The notes under the pieces: generated by a model
Seen by the model: the letters and a program-made list of their open reading frames with translations, nothing else
Databases searched by the model: none
What the model was told of the DNA's origin: nothing
Program-made: the position numbers and the translations under genes
Shown: positions 1-5,754 of the stretch, piece by piece
How positions within the stretch are numbered: the first letter of the stretch is position 1
Layout of the letters: each line of letters starts with the position of its first letter
Source of the DNA: an uncultured Clostridia bacterium
GTDB taxonomy: Bacteria > Bacillota > Clostridia > Christensenellales > Borkfalkiaceae
NCBI GenBank assembly: GCA_937888935.1
Contig: CALARO010000264.1
Span: 1 to 7,816, forward strand
DNA: 7,816 nucleotides
Direction: 5' to 3'

Positions 1-939
1 CTGATACGTGATGTCCAGCGTGCCGCACACGTTTTTCGTCACCGTTTTGTAAAGATCTTCTATAAGATCCATCATGCCTTTATAATCGGTGTACGCCTGA
101 TACATCTCGATTGTGGTAAACTCGGGGTTGTGGAAGGCGTCCATGCCTTCGTTTCTGAAAATTCTGCCCACTTCGTACACGCGATCCAGGCCGCCCACAA
201 TCAGGCGTTTCAAGAAAAGCTCCGTTTCGATACGCATATACATGTCGATATTCAGCGCGTTGTGGTGCGTTTTGAAAGGGCGGGCGTCCGCGCCGATTTC
301 CAGCGGCAGCAATACGGGGGTGTCCACTTCGAGATACCCGATGCCGTCCAGGTACGCGCGCAATTCTTTCATGATTTTCGAACGCATACGGAAAGTGTTT
401 TTCACGTCGTCGTTCATGATCAGATCGAGATGGCGCAGGCGGTACTTCATGTCTTTATCCTGCAAGCCGTTGTACTTTTCGGGCAGCGGCAGCAGCGATT
501 TCGTAAGCAGCGTAAGCTCGGTGACGTGTACCGTCACTTCGCCCGTCTGCGTTTTGAATACGAAGCCTTTGAAGCCGAAAATATCGCCGATGTCGTAGTC
601 CTTTTTGTACGCGAGATAGTTCTCTTCGCCGATGTCCTGCCGGGTGACGTAGATCTGTATCGAGCCGCTCTTATCCGCGATGTGCGAGAACGAAGCTTTG
701 CCCATGATCCGGCGCGACATCATTCTGCCCGCCATCGTTACCGTTTTGCCTTCGTACGCTTCGAAATTCGCTTTGATCTGCGCGCTGTCCGCGTCTACTG
801 GGTACTTCACCTGCTCGTAGGGGTTTTTGCCTTCGCCCTGCAATTTCGCGAGCTTTTCACGGCGAATCCGCGCCTGCTCGGCAAGCGTTTCCGCCGTCTG
901 TTCGGGGGCTTGTCCTTGATTCTGCTTGTTTTCTTCCAT
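1..939 (-). CDS. lysS: Lysyl-tRNA synthetase, class II (5' part, cut by window edge)
   Basis: Cytoplasmic enzyme that activates lysine with ATP and charges tRNA-Lys. My translation from the ATG at 939 gives 313 residues without a stop up to the window edge; bacterial LysRS is about 500 residues, so roughly 60% is present. After a charged N-terminal tail comes the OB-fold anticodon-binding domain (about residues 65-148, with GKASFSHIADKSGSIQIYV). The class II catalytic core follows: the motif 1 region near residues 200-208 (GYLEVDTP), ARPFKTHHNAL near 220, the KRLIVGG stretch near 244, and motif 2 at about 261-275 (FRNEG...HNPEFT). Motif 3 lies outside the window. The start is supported by GAGG at 949-952, nine bases upstream. 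It begins 29 bases after the greA stop with no terminator between, so the two are probably co-transcribed. There is no room for a separate T-box leader. Confidence 0.96.
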   Translation of the reverse strand, partial: MEENKQNQGQAPEQTAETLAEQARIRREKLAKLQGEGKNPYEQVKYPVDADSAQIKANFEAYEGKTVTMAGRMMSRRIMGKASFSHIADKSGSIQIYVTRQDIGEENYLAYKKDYDIGDIFGFKGFVFKTQTGEVTVHVTELTLLTKSLLPLPEKYNGLQDKDMKYRLRHLDLIMNDDVKNTFRMRSKIMKELRAYLDGIGYLEVDTPVLLPLEIGADARPFKTHHNALNIDMYMRIETELFLKRLIVGGLDRVYEVGRIFRNEGMDAFHNPEFTTIEMYQAYTDYKGMMDLIEDLYKTVTKNVCGTLDITYQ

Positions 940-968
940 TTGTTCCGTCCTCGTTTTTGCTTAGCTTT

Positions 969-1451
969 TTACTTTTTCGCGAGCGTGATTTCCTTTACCA
1001 CAAGTTCGTAAGCTTCGCCGCCTTCGGGGCGCACGGTTACGCGATCGCCGACTTTCGCGCCGATGAGCGCAGCGCCTACGGGCGATACGTTGGAAATCTT
1101 GTTTTCGAGAATGTTCGATTCGGTAGTGCCGGTGATTTCGTAGGATTCTTCTTCTTCGAGATCGGGATCGTACACCTTCACCACGTTGCCGATATTCACC
1201 TTGCTTGTATCGTTGTTTTCCGCGATGATTTCCGCGTTTTTAATCTTATAATCGAGTTCTTCGATTTCCATCTCGTTGTTCGACTGCTCGGTGCGCGCCG
1301 CGTCGTATTCCGCGTTTTCGGAAAGATCGCCGTGCGAACGCGCTTCCGCGATACGCGCCACGATCTCTTTGCGCTTCGTGCCTTGCAGATACTTCAGAAG
1401 CTTCACCGCTTCGTCGTAACCTTTCTGCGTCATCTGAAATTTTTCAGCCAT
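969..1451 (-). CDS. greA: Transcription elongation factor GreA
   Basis: GreA enters the secondary channel of RNA polymerase and stimulates cleavage of the 3' end of backtracked transcripts. The 160-residue product matches the usual length of about 158. The N-terminal coiled coil (about residues 8-78) carries the conserved tip segment ARSHGDLSENAEYDAA. Asp42 and Glu45 in it correspond to the acidic pair that coordinates catalytic Mg2+ in the family. The C-terminal FKBP-like domain follows, with PVGAALIGAKVGDRVTV near the end. The reading frame is open upstream to an ATG at 1745, but the extra 98 residues are basic, low complexity and unlike GreA. The ATG at 1451 has GGAGG 11 bases upstream and begins the typical MAEKFQMTQKGYD. 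It lies behind a leader of about 235 nt and just before lysS, a common pairing. Confidence 0.97.
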   Translation of the reverse strand: MAEKFQMTQKGYDEAVKLLKYLQGTKRKEIVARIAEARSHGDLSENAEYDAARTEQSNNEMEIEELDYKIKNAEIIAENNDTSKVNIGNVVKVYDPDLEEEESYEITGTTESNILENKISNVSPVGAALIGAKVGDRVTVRPEGGEAYELVVKEITLAKK

Positions 1452-1462
1452 GTTGTGTTTTA

Positions 1463-1467
1463 CCTCC
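1463..1467 (-). promoter_or_regulatory. Ribosome binding site that fixes the greA start
   Basis: GGAGG on the minus strand, followed by 11 bases and then the ATG at 1451. It decides the short 160-residue GreA over the 258-residue reading from the ATG at 1745, which has no such site and lies upstream of the promoter -10 box. Confidence 0.85.
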
Positions 1468-1580
1468 GAGTTGTTTTCCTGCTTATCCCGCAAAAAAATT
1501 TTTTTATTTCGCTTCGTTTTAAAACCGATTTCCGCGCTTGTTTTGCATGATTTTCGCGCGCGTTTTTTCGCGGTTTTTTC

Positions 1581-1603
1581 GCGGTTTATAGTAAAAAAAC
1601 CGC
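1581..1603 (-). other. Second stem-loop in the greA leader
   Basis: GCGGTTT and AAACCGC form a perfect 7-bp stem around a 9-base loop. On the minus strand it is followed by two copies of CCGCGAAAAAA rather than a T run, so it is unlikely to terminate leader transcription in the greA direction. On the plus strand it is followed by CCTTTTTC. It may be an RNA structure competing with the upstream attenuator, but no clear pairing partner was found. Confidence 0.4.
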
Positions 1604-1618
1604 CCTTTTTCAAGGAAC

Positions 1619-1669
1619 GCAAAAAGACAACCGTGACGGTACGCTTTCGTTTTTCGCGCAGGTCACGGC
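1619..1669 (-). terminator. Attenuator-like hairpin with U tract in the greA leader
   Basis: On the minus strand CCGTGAC (1662-1668) pairs perfectly with GTCACGG (1631-1637), with a possible G-U pair outside and a 3-bp CGC/GCG inner stem. The second arm is followed at once by TTGTCTTTTT (1621-1630). This is the form of an intrinsic terminator. It lies within about 70 nt of the expected start of transcription and well before the greA ATG, so it would release a short RNA or attenuate greA. E. coli greA has a comparable leader terminator that yields GraL RNAs; that similarity is functional analogy only. Confidence 0.55.
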
Positions 1670-1694
1670 TTGTATTCGATTTTAAAACACTTGT

Positions 1695-1723
1695 ATTATA
1701 CCCCGAATTTTTCGGTTTGTCAA
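1695..1723 (-). promoter_or_regulatory. Consensus sigma-A promoter for greA-lysS
   Basis: Exact TTGACA (1718-1723) and exact TATAAT (1695-1700) on the minus strand, separated by 17 bp, the optimal spacing. Transcription would start near 1688, giving a leader of about 237 nt before greA. The promoter lies about 20 bp past the stop codon of the upstream 84-residue gene. The spacer holds a 13-bp dyad, CCGAA-AAA-TTCGG (1703-1715). Confidence 0.9.
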
Positions 1724-1741
1724 GGAAAAAGCGGGGTTTTC

Positions 1742-1996
1742 TCAAAAAATATTTTCGAGCGCGAGTTTATCGTAGGGGAAACTTTCCACAAAATCGCGCG
1801 GAAGAAAGTTGACGTGATTGAATTTCGCGAAATTGAAAATGTGCGTTTTCAAAAGCACGGGCGTGGGAATATCAAGCGTGGCGCAGATTTCCGAAAGATA
1901 CGTGAAAAACTGCGAGTACACCACTTTGCCCTCGCGCTCGTATACAAATTGTTTGCGGATTTTGCCGCCTTTGATCGCTTTCGCCCAGATGCGCAT
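1742..1996 (-). CDS. Small protein of unknown function (84 aa)
   Basis: I do not recognise a characterised family. The product is basic to neutral and soluble-looking, with no signal peptide or membrane segment. It starts MRIWAKAIKGGKIRKQFVYE, probably beta strands, and has a central SEICATLDIPTPV segment followed by HIFNFAKFNHVNFLPRDFVES. That mixture of aromatic and polar residues looks like a folded domain rather than a chance reading frame. It is backed by a consensus promoter about 45 bp upstream and AAGGG nine bases before the ATG. It sits between engB and greA but has its own promoter and is followed by the greA promoter, so it looks like a single-gene unit. Similar short unannotated proteins are, as far as I recall, conserved in Clostridia; this needs a database search. 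Coding status is well supported, function unknown. Confidence 0.82.
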   Translation of the reverse strand: MRIWAKAIKGGKIRKQFVYEREGKVVYSQFFTYLSEICATLDIPTPVLLKTHIFNFAKFNHVNFLPRDFVESFPYDKLALENIF

Positions 1997-2038
1997 TTTC
2001 TTTTGCCCTTTTCGTGTTTTCGCGTTTTGCCTTTCTAT

Positions 2039-2068
2039 ATTATACTATGCAAGCGTGCGGTTTGTCAA
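2039..2068 (-). promoter_or_regulatory. Consensus sigma-A promoter for the 84-aa gene
   Basis: Exact TTGACA (2063-2068) and exact TATAAT (2039-2044) on the minus strand with an 18-bp spacer. Transcription would start near 2032, about 35 nt before the ATG at 1996. The TGA inside TTGACA (2065-2067) is the stop codon of engB, so the promoter begins within the last codons of the preceding gene. The first 11 bases, TTGACAAACCG, are identical to the greA promoter. Confidence 0.88.
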
Positions 2069-2901
2069 TTCTTTTCGGACGGTACCGCGGCGATTTTTGC
2101 CGCGGCATTCATCCTCGCGGTTTTCGTTTCGGAATTTCCTTTTTCATCTTCCGTTTCTTCCGTATCCGTTTCGATTATCTCGCTTTCTTCGCCGTCGTTT
2201 TCAGCTTCCGTTTCGTGGGCAAAGGCAAGAATTTCCGCGATTTTTTCGAGAATTTCCGCCTTGCCGATATTTTTTTCCGCGCCCGTGGCGATGATATTGC
2301 CCGCCGCAAGTCCCGCTTTCGCAGCGATTTTTACCTTCTGCTCTTTCAGCTTCATTTTCGAAAGCTTATCGCCTTTCGTAAGCACGGCGGTGAACGGCAC
2401 TACGTGATAATTCAGATAATTCAGCATCTGCAAATCGTCCGCGGTGGGATCGTGCCTGCAATCGAGAAGCAGATACACGTGCGCGAGTTCCCGCTTGTTT
2501 TCGAAAAATTTATCGAGCGTTTTCGCCCACTTCGCCTTTTCCGCCTTGGAAACTTCGGCGTACCCGTACCCCGGCAGATCCACAAGGTAAAATTCGCCGA
2601 AATCGAAATAATTCACAAGCCGCGTTCTGCCCGGCGCTGCGCTCGTTTTCGCAAGCCGCTTCTGCCCCGCAAGCATATTGATAAACGTGCTTTTGCCCAC
2701 GTTCGACTTGCCGCACACGGCGATCATCGGCTTATCCGCCTTGATAAACTGCGCGCTCGTTGCCGCCGAAGTGACGAATTTCGCGTTTTTTATCACGAGC
2801 GACGGCTTTTTTTCCGCCTGCGCGCCGATTTTTTCGCCGATTTTTTCGCCGACTTTTTCGCCGCTCGCGCCGCCCGTTTTGTTTTTGTAAAGATATTCCA
2901 T
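2065..2901 (-). CDS. engB: Ribosome-biogenesis GTPase EngB/YsxC with long charged tails
   Basis: EngB (YsxC/YihA) is an essential GTPase that acts in late assembly of the 50S ribosomal subunit. All G motifs are visible: G1 GKSNVGKS (64-71), the G2 region APGRTRLVN (89-97), G3 DLPGYG (108-113), G4 TKGD (175-178, usually TKAD) and the G5 region ATGAEKNIG (205-213). The conserved core spans about residues 33-228. The protein is 278 residues, against about 195-200 for typical members. The excess is a Lys/Gly/Glu-rich N-terminal stretch with GEKI/GEKV repeats (about 14-31) and a very acidic C-terminal tail (about 230-253, 14 of 24 residues Asp or Glu) that ends in a basic Ala-rich piece. No strong Shine-Dalgarno site precedes the ATG at 2901. 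No other ATG lies before the core, so the start is likely but not certain. It follows lon by 80 bp, as in many Bacillota. Confidence 0.95.
   Translation of the reverse strand: MEYLYKNKTGGASGEKVGEKIGEKIGAQAEKKPSLVIKNAKFVTSAATSAQFIKADKPMIAVCGKSNVGKSTFINMLAGQKRLAKTSAAPGRTRLVNYFDFGEFYLVDLPGYGYAEVSKAEKAKWAKTLDKFFENKRELAHVYLLLDCRHDPTADDLQMLNYLNYHVVPFTAVLTKGDKLSKMKLKEQKVKIAAKAGLAAGNIIATGAEKNIGKAEILEKIAEILAFAHETEAENDGEESEIIETDTEETEDEKGNSETKTARMNAAAKIAAVPSEKN
2085..2105 (-). other. GC-rich stem-loop at the 3' end of engB
   Basis: CCGCGGC (2085-2091) and GCCGCGG (2099-2105) form a perfect 7-bp stem with a 7-base loop inside the last coding codons, about 17 bases before the stop. On the minus strand it lacks a following T run, so it is not a classical terminator. 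It could protect the mRNA 3' end or result from Ala-rich codons. Confidence 0.35.
2824..2859 (-). repeat. Three 12-bp tandem repeats in the engB N-terminus
   Basis: Three adjacent 12-bp units (plus-strand form GCCGATTTTTTC, the third with one T-to-C change) encode GEKI, GEKI and GEKV. The unit is a multiple of three, so gain or loss of copies would keep the frame. Each unit contains a T run of 5-6 bases, so slippage is possible. Confidence 0.85.
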
Positions 2902-2981
2902 AATTTTTTACCGCAAAAACTTATTCGCGCCGCCCATGGTGGTGGCATTTTTGTATTTATTGTACTTTCATTAACATTATT

Positions 2982-5462
2982 TCAGCACGGCATCGGGGCG
3001 CGCGTTTCGTGCAATTCGTGCTTTTCCGACTTGGTTTCTTCCGCGCGGTGCGTTTTAAAGCCGTCGATCGCTTCTCTGAACACTTCTTCGGCGTTCGTGA
3101 CGGGAAGAAACGTCATTTCTTCGCGGATCGACGCGGGAAGCTCTTCGAGATCTTTTTTATTTTCGGCGGGAATAATCACGCGGCGGATACCCGCGCGGCG
3201 CGCCGCAAGTGCCTTTTCTTTCAGTCCGCCGATGGGCAGCACCTTGCCGCGCAGCGTGATTTCGCCCGTCATCGCCACGCTCTTTTTCACGGGCAGTCCC
3301 GAAAACGCGGAAAGCACCGCCGTTGCCATCGTAATGCCCGCCGAAGGTCCGTCTTTCGGCGTTGCGCCTTCGGGTACGTGAATATGCACGTCGCTGTTTT
3401 CAAACAGCGTTTCGTCTAACCCGTACCGCGCCACGTGCGAGCGGATAAACGTGAGCGCGGCAAATGCGGATTCTTTCATCACGTCGCCGAGTTTGCCCGT
3501 CAGGCGCACGTCGCCCTTGCCTTTCACGATCGCGGCTTCCACCGTGAGCGTAACGCCGCCTACCGCCGTCCAGGCAAGCCCCACAGCCGCGCCGACTTCC
3601 GGCCTTCTCTCTAATTCGCTTCTCGAATAGCGCGGCGCGCCGAGATAATTTTCCACATTGCGCTCGGTGACGGATACCTTTTCGCGCTTTTCTTTGCCTT
3701 TATTTTTCGTAACCGCCGCGCCGCTTCTGCCGGTTTCGTTCGCCGCGCCTGCCGCGCCCGCCGCGCCGATTTCGTCTGACTTGTCCGCCGCCGAAACGGC
3801 GATTTTGCGGCACACCGAGCCGATCGTGCGTTCTAACGTACGCACGCCCGCTTCCATGGTGTAGCCTTCAACTATTTTTCTGATCGCGCCGTCTGAAAAC
3901 GCGGCGTCTTTTTCCGTTAAGCCGTTGGCTTTGAGCTGCTTCGGCACGAGATACCGCCGCGCGATTTCCTTTTTCTCTTCGAGCGTGTACCCCGAAAGCT
4001 CGATGACTTCCATACGATCGAGAAGCGGCGCGGGAATGGTATCGAGCGTGTTCGCCGTGGTGACGAACAGCACTTTCGAAAGATCGTACGGCTCTTCGAG
4101 ATAGCGATCGCGGAAAGAATTGTTCTGCTCGGGATCAAGCACTTCCAGAAGCGCGCCGGCGGGATCGCCGCGCATATCCGAAGAAATTTTATCTATTTCG
4201 TCCAGCAAAATCACGGGGTTGATCGTACCCGCGCTCTTCATCGCGTACAAAATCCGTCCCGGCATCGAGCCGATATACGTGCGGCGGTGTCCGCGGATTT
4301 CCGCTTCGTCTTTCACGCCGCCAAGGCTCATGCGCACGAATTTTCTGCCGAGCGCGCGCGCAATCGAACGCGCGATACTCGTTTTGCCCACGCCCGGCGG
4401 GCCTACAAAGCACAAAATCGGTGCTTTCATATTGCCCGTCAGCTTTAAAACGGCGAGATATTCGCAAATTCTGTCCTTGATTTTTTCGAGAGCGTAGTGG
4501 TCTTCGTTTAAAATCGCCGCCGCGTCCGCAAGTTTTTCCGTGTCCTTCGTTTCTTCCGTCCACGGCAGATCAAGCACCTGATCGAGATACGAAGTGATCA
4601 CCGTATACTCGGGCGAAGACGGCTGCATTCTGCCGAGCCGATCCACTTCTTTTAAAAACTTCTCGCGCATGTACCCGGGCAAATGCTTTTCTTCCGCCTT
4701 TTCACGGTATTTGTCCTGTTCTTTGCCGTCGTCGCCAAGCTCGCCGTGAATCGCTTTGAGCTGCTCGCGAAGATAATAATCTTTCTGCGAACGCTCGATG
4801 CTCTGCCGCACCGCGGACGAAATGCGCTTCTCGATTTTCGTGATTTCCAGCTCGTCGTTGAGCGCCTGTTCGAGAAATTTCATTTTCTCGATCACGTCGG
4901 TTTGTTCAAGCACCGCCTGCTTCACGTCGATCCGCACGCGCATCGCGTTTACCACGGTGTTTACGTATTCGTAAGGGTCGGTAACGAGTTCGAGCTTCGC
5001 CACCGTTTCTTTGCTCAATTTTCCGTCGGCAATCAGCACGTCCGCCACGAGCGCGCGGGTAGAGCGGAAATACGCTTCTTCCATCACCTCGTCGCCGTGC
5101 GCGATTTTCAGCTCGGCACATTCGGCGTAGAAACAATCGGTTTTCGTAAACGCCTTCACTTTCACCGCGCGCTTGCCTTCGGCTACCACGCGCAGCGCGC
5201 CGCCGGGCAGGTTTGTAGACTGCTTAACTTCGGCAATCGTGCCGACTTCGTACATATCTTCGGCTTCCACGTCGTTTTTGTCCGTGAGTTTCTGCGTACA
5301 GATCAGAAGCTCGCCGCCGAATTCGGCTGCGGACTTTTTAATCGCTTCGATGGTGGCGGGTCTGCCCGCGTCGAACGAGAAAATCGTGCCGGGGAAAGCC
5401 ACTTTCCCGCGAAGCGGCACTACGGGAAGGATAATTTTTTTCTTTTTCGTATTCTTTTCCAT
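2982..5462 (-). CDS. lon: ATP-dependent protease Lon (LonA type)
   Basis: Lon is a cytosolic homohexameric AAA+ serine protease that degrades misfolded and some regulatory proteins. The 826 residues contain the N-terminal substrate-binding domain (about 10-210), a coiled-coil linker (about 210-300) and the AAA+ module. The module has Walker A GPPGVGKT (354-361), the aromatic pore loop near Tyr396 (TYIGSMPGR), Walker B VILLDEID (417-424), Arg483 as likely arginine finger (LLDRME) and sensor 2 Arg541. The protease domain has Ser707 in PKDGPSAG and Lys750 in GGLKEK; their spacing of 43 equals that of the E. coli catalytic dyad. It is longer than usual (about 775-785) because of an Ala/Gly/Lys-rich insert at 558-595 and a polar C-terminal tail ending in Cys. 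A TAG lies one codon before the ATG region, so no upstream extension exists. No Shine-Dalgarno site is evident before the ATG at 5462. Confidence 0.98.
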   Translation of the reverse strand: MEKNTKKKKIILPVVPLRGKVAFPGTIFSFDAGRPATIEAIKKSAAEFGGELLICTQKLTDKNDVEAEDMYEVGTIAEVKQSTNLPGGALRVVAEGKRAVKVKAFTKTDCFYAECAELKIAHGDEVMEEAYFRSTRALVADVLIADGKLSKETVAKLELVTDPYEYVNTVVNAMRVRIDVKQAVLEQTDVIEKMKFLEQALNDELEITKIEKRISSAVRQSIERSQKDYYLREQLKAIHGELGDDGKEQDKYREKAEEKHLPGYMREKFLKEVDRLGRMQPSSPEYTVITSYLDQVLDLPWTEETKDTEKLADAAAILNEDHYALEKIKDRICEYLAVLKLTGNMKAPILCFVGPPGVGKTSIARSIARALGRKFVRMSLGGVKDEAEIRGHRRTYIGSMPGRILYAMKSAGTINPVILLDEIDKISSDMRGDPAGALLEVLDPEQNNSFRDRYLEEPYDLSKVLFVTTANTLDTIPAPLLDRMEVIELSGYTLEEKKEIARRYLVPKQLKANGLTEKDAAFSDGAIRKIVEGYTMEAGVRTLERTIGSVCRKIAVSAADKSDEIGAAGAAGAANETGRSGAAVTKNKGKEKREKVSVTERNVENYLGAPRYSRSELERRPEVGAAVGLAWTAVGGVTLTVEAAIVKGKGDVRLTGKLGDVMKESAFAALTFIRSHVARYGLDETLFENSDVHIHVPEGATPKDGPSAGITMATAVLSAFSGLPVKKSVAMTGEITLRGKVLPIGGLKEKALAARRAGIRRVIIPAENKKDLEELPASIREEMTFLPVTNAEEVFREAIDGFKTHRAEETKSEKHELHETRAPMPC

Positions 5463-5514
5463 ATACTATTTTTGCCCCGCGCGCGCGTACTTTAAACAGA
5501 ATTTCGCCCGCGCT

Positions 5515-5550
5515 GTTGCCGGCGCGCGAAATATCGCGCGGTTTCGCAAC
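5515..5550 (-). other. Nested stem-loop in the lon leader
   Basis: An inner 7-bp perfect stem, CGCGCGA/TCGCGCG (5523-5529 with 5534-5540), with a 4-base loop is enclosed by an outer 5-bp stem, GTTGC/GCAAC (5515-5519 with 5546-5550). It lies about 55-90 nt before the lon start. No T tract follows on the minus strand, so it is a leader structure rather than a terminator. Whether it affects lon translation is an inference. Confidence 0.5.
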
Positions 5551-5626
5551 GGTTTTTATTTGCTTCCCGGTTTTTCGTTTCCGCCGCGTTTTTCACGGCA
5601 ACAATTAAAAACGTAGGGGGTAGTGG

Positions 5627-5638
5627 GCGAAATTTCGC
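5627..5638. promoter_or_regulatory. 12-bp palindrome just downstream of the lon TATAAT box
   Basis: GCGAAATTTCGC is a perfect palindrome located roughly 10-20 bp past the expected transcription start for lon. The position suits an operator. It does not match the CIRCE or CtsR sequences known from clp and chaperone genes. A chance AT-centred palindrome is possible. Confidence 0.35.
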
Positions 5639-5653
5639 GTTTTTAGTTTAACT

Positions 5654-5659
5654 ATTATA
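5654..5659 (-). promoter_or_regulatory. Likely -10 box of a lon promoter
   Basis: Exact TATAAT on the minus strand, set in a long A/T stretch after the clpX terminator and about 190 bp before lon. At 16-19 bp upstream I see only poor -35 candidates (CGAATT, GAATTT, GCGAAT) and no extended -10 TG. It may depend on an activator, on another sigma factor, or on the A/T-rich context. Confidence 0.5.
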
Positions 5660-5682
5660 TAAAATTCACGCTATAAAATTCG

Positions 5683-5708
5683 CCCGCCTGCGGCGCGCCG
5701 CAGGCGGG
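5683..5708 (-). terminator. Intrinsic terminator after clpX
   Basis: A 26-bp perfect palindrome with 13-bp GC-rich arms (CCCGCCTGCGGCG and its complement) lies 47 bp after the clpX stop. On the minus strand it is followed by CGAATTTTATA, a moderate T tract. It should end most clpX transcripts and separate clpX from lon. With no unpaired loop bases, the centre bases must open to form the hairpin. Confidence 0.7.
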
Positions 5709-5754
5709 AACAAACTATATCTTTTCGCGCTTTTTTATAAGCTTTTGCAAGCTT

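Noticed and set aside
940..968. T-box riboswitch for lysS
   Set aside because: Only 29 bases separate greA from lysS, which is too short for a T-box, and no specifier structure is seen in the greA leader.
130..1011. Long plus-strand open frame over lysS
   Set aside because: It is antisense to an unmistakable LysRS. Its translation is rich in Phe, Arg, His and Val with no domain, as expected from the complement of this codon usage.
969..1745. 258-residue GreA with a 98-residue N-terminal extension
   Set aside because: The extension is basic and low complexity, would start upstream of the promoter's -10 box, and the GreA start at 1451 has its own GGAGG.
2929..2946. Kozak-like GCCACCACCATGGGC word and weak hairpin in the lon-engB gap
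   Set aside because: It is bacterial DNA, the word is in no start context, and on the minus strand the stem has a mismatch and is short.
2014..3381. 455-codon plus-strand open frame over engB and the lon 3' end
   Set aside because: It runs antisense across two conserved genes and their spacer. Its Phe/Arg-rich translation with FADFFADFFA is the complement of the engB tandem repeat, not a protein family.
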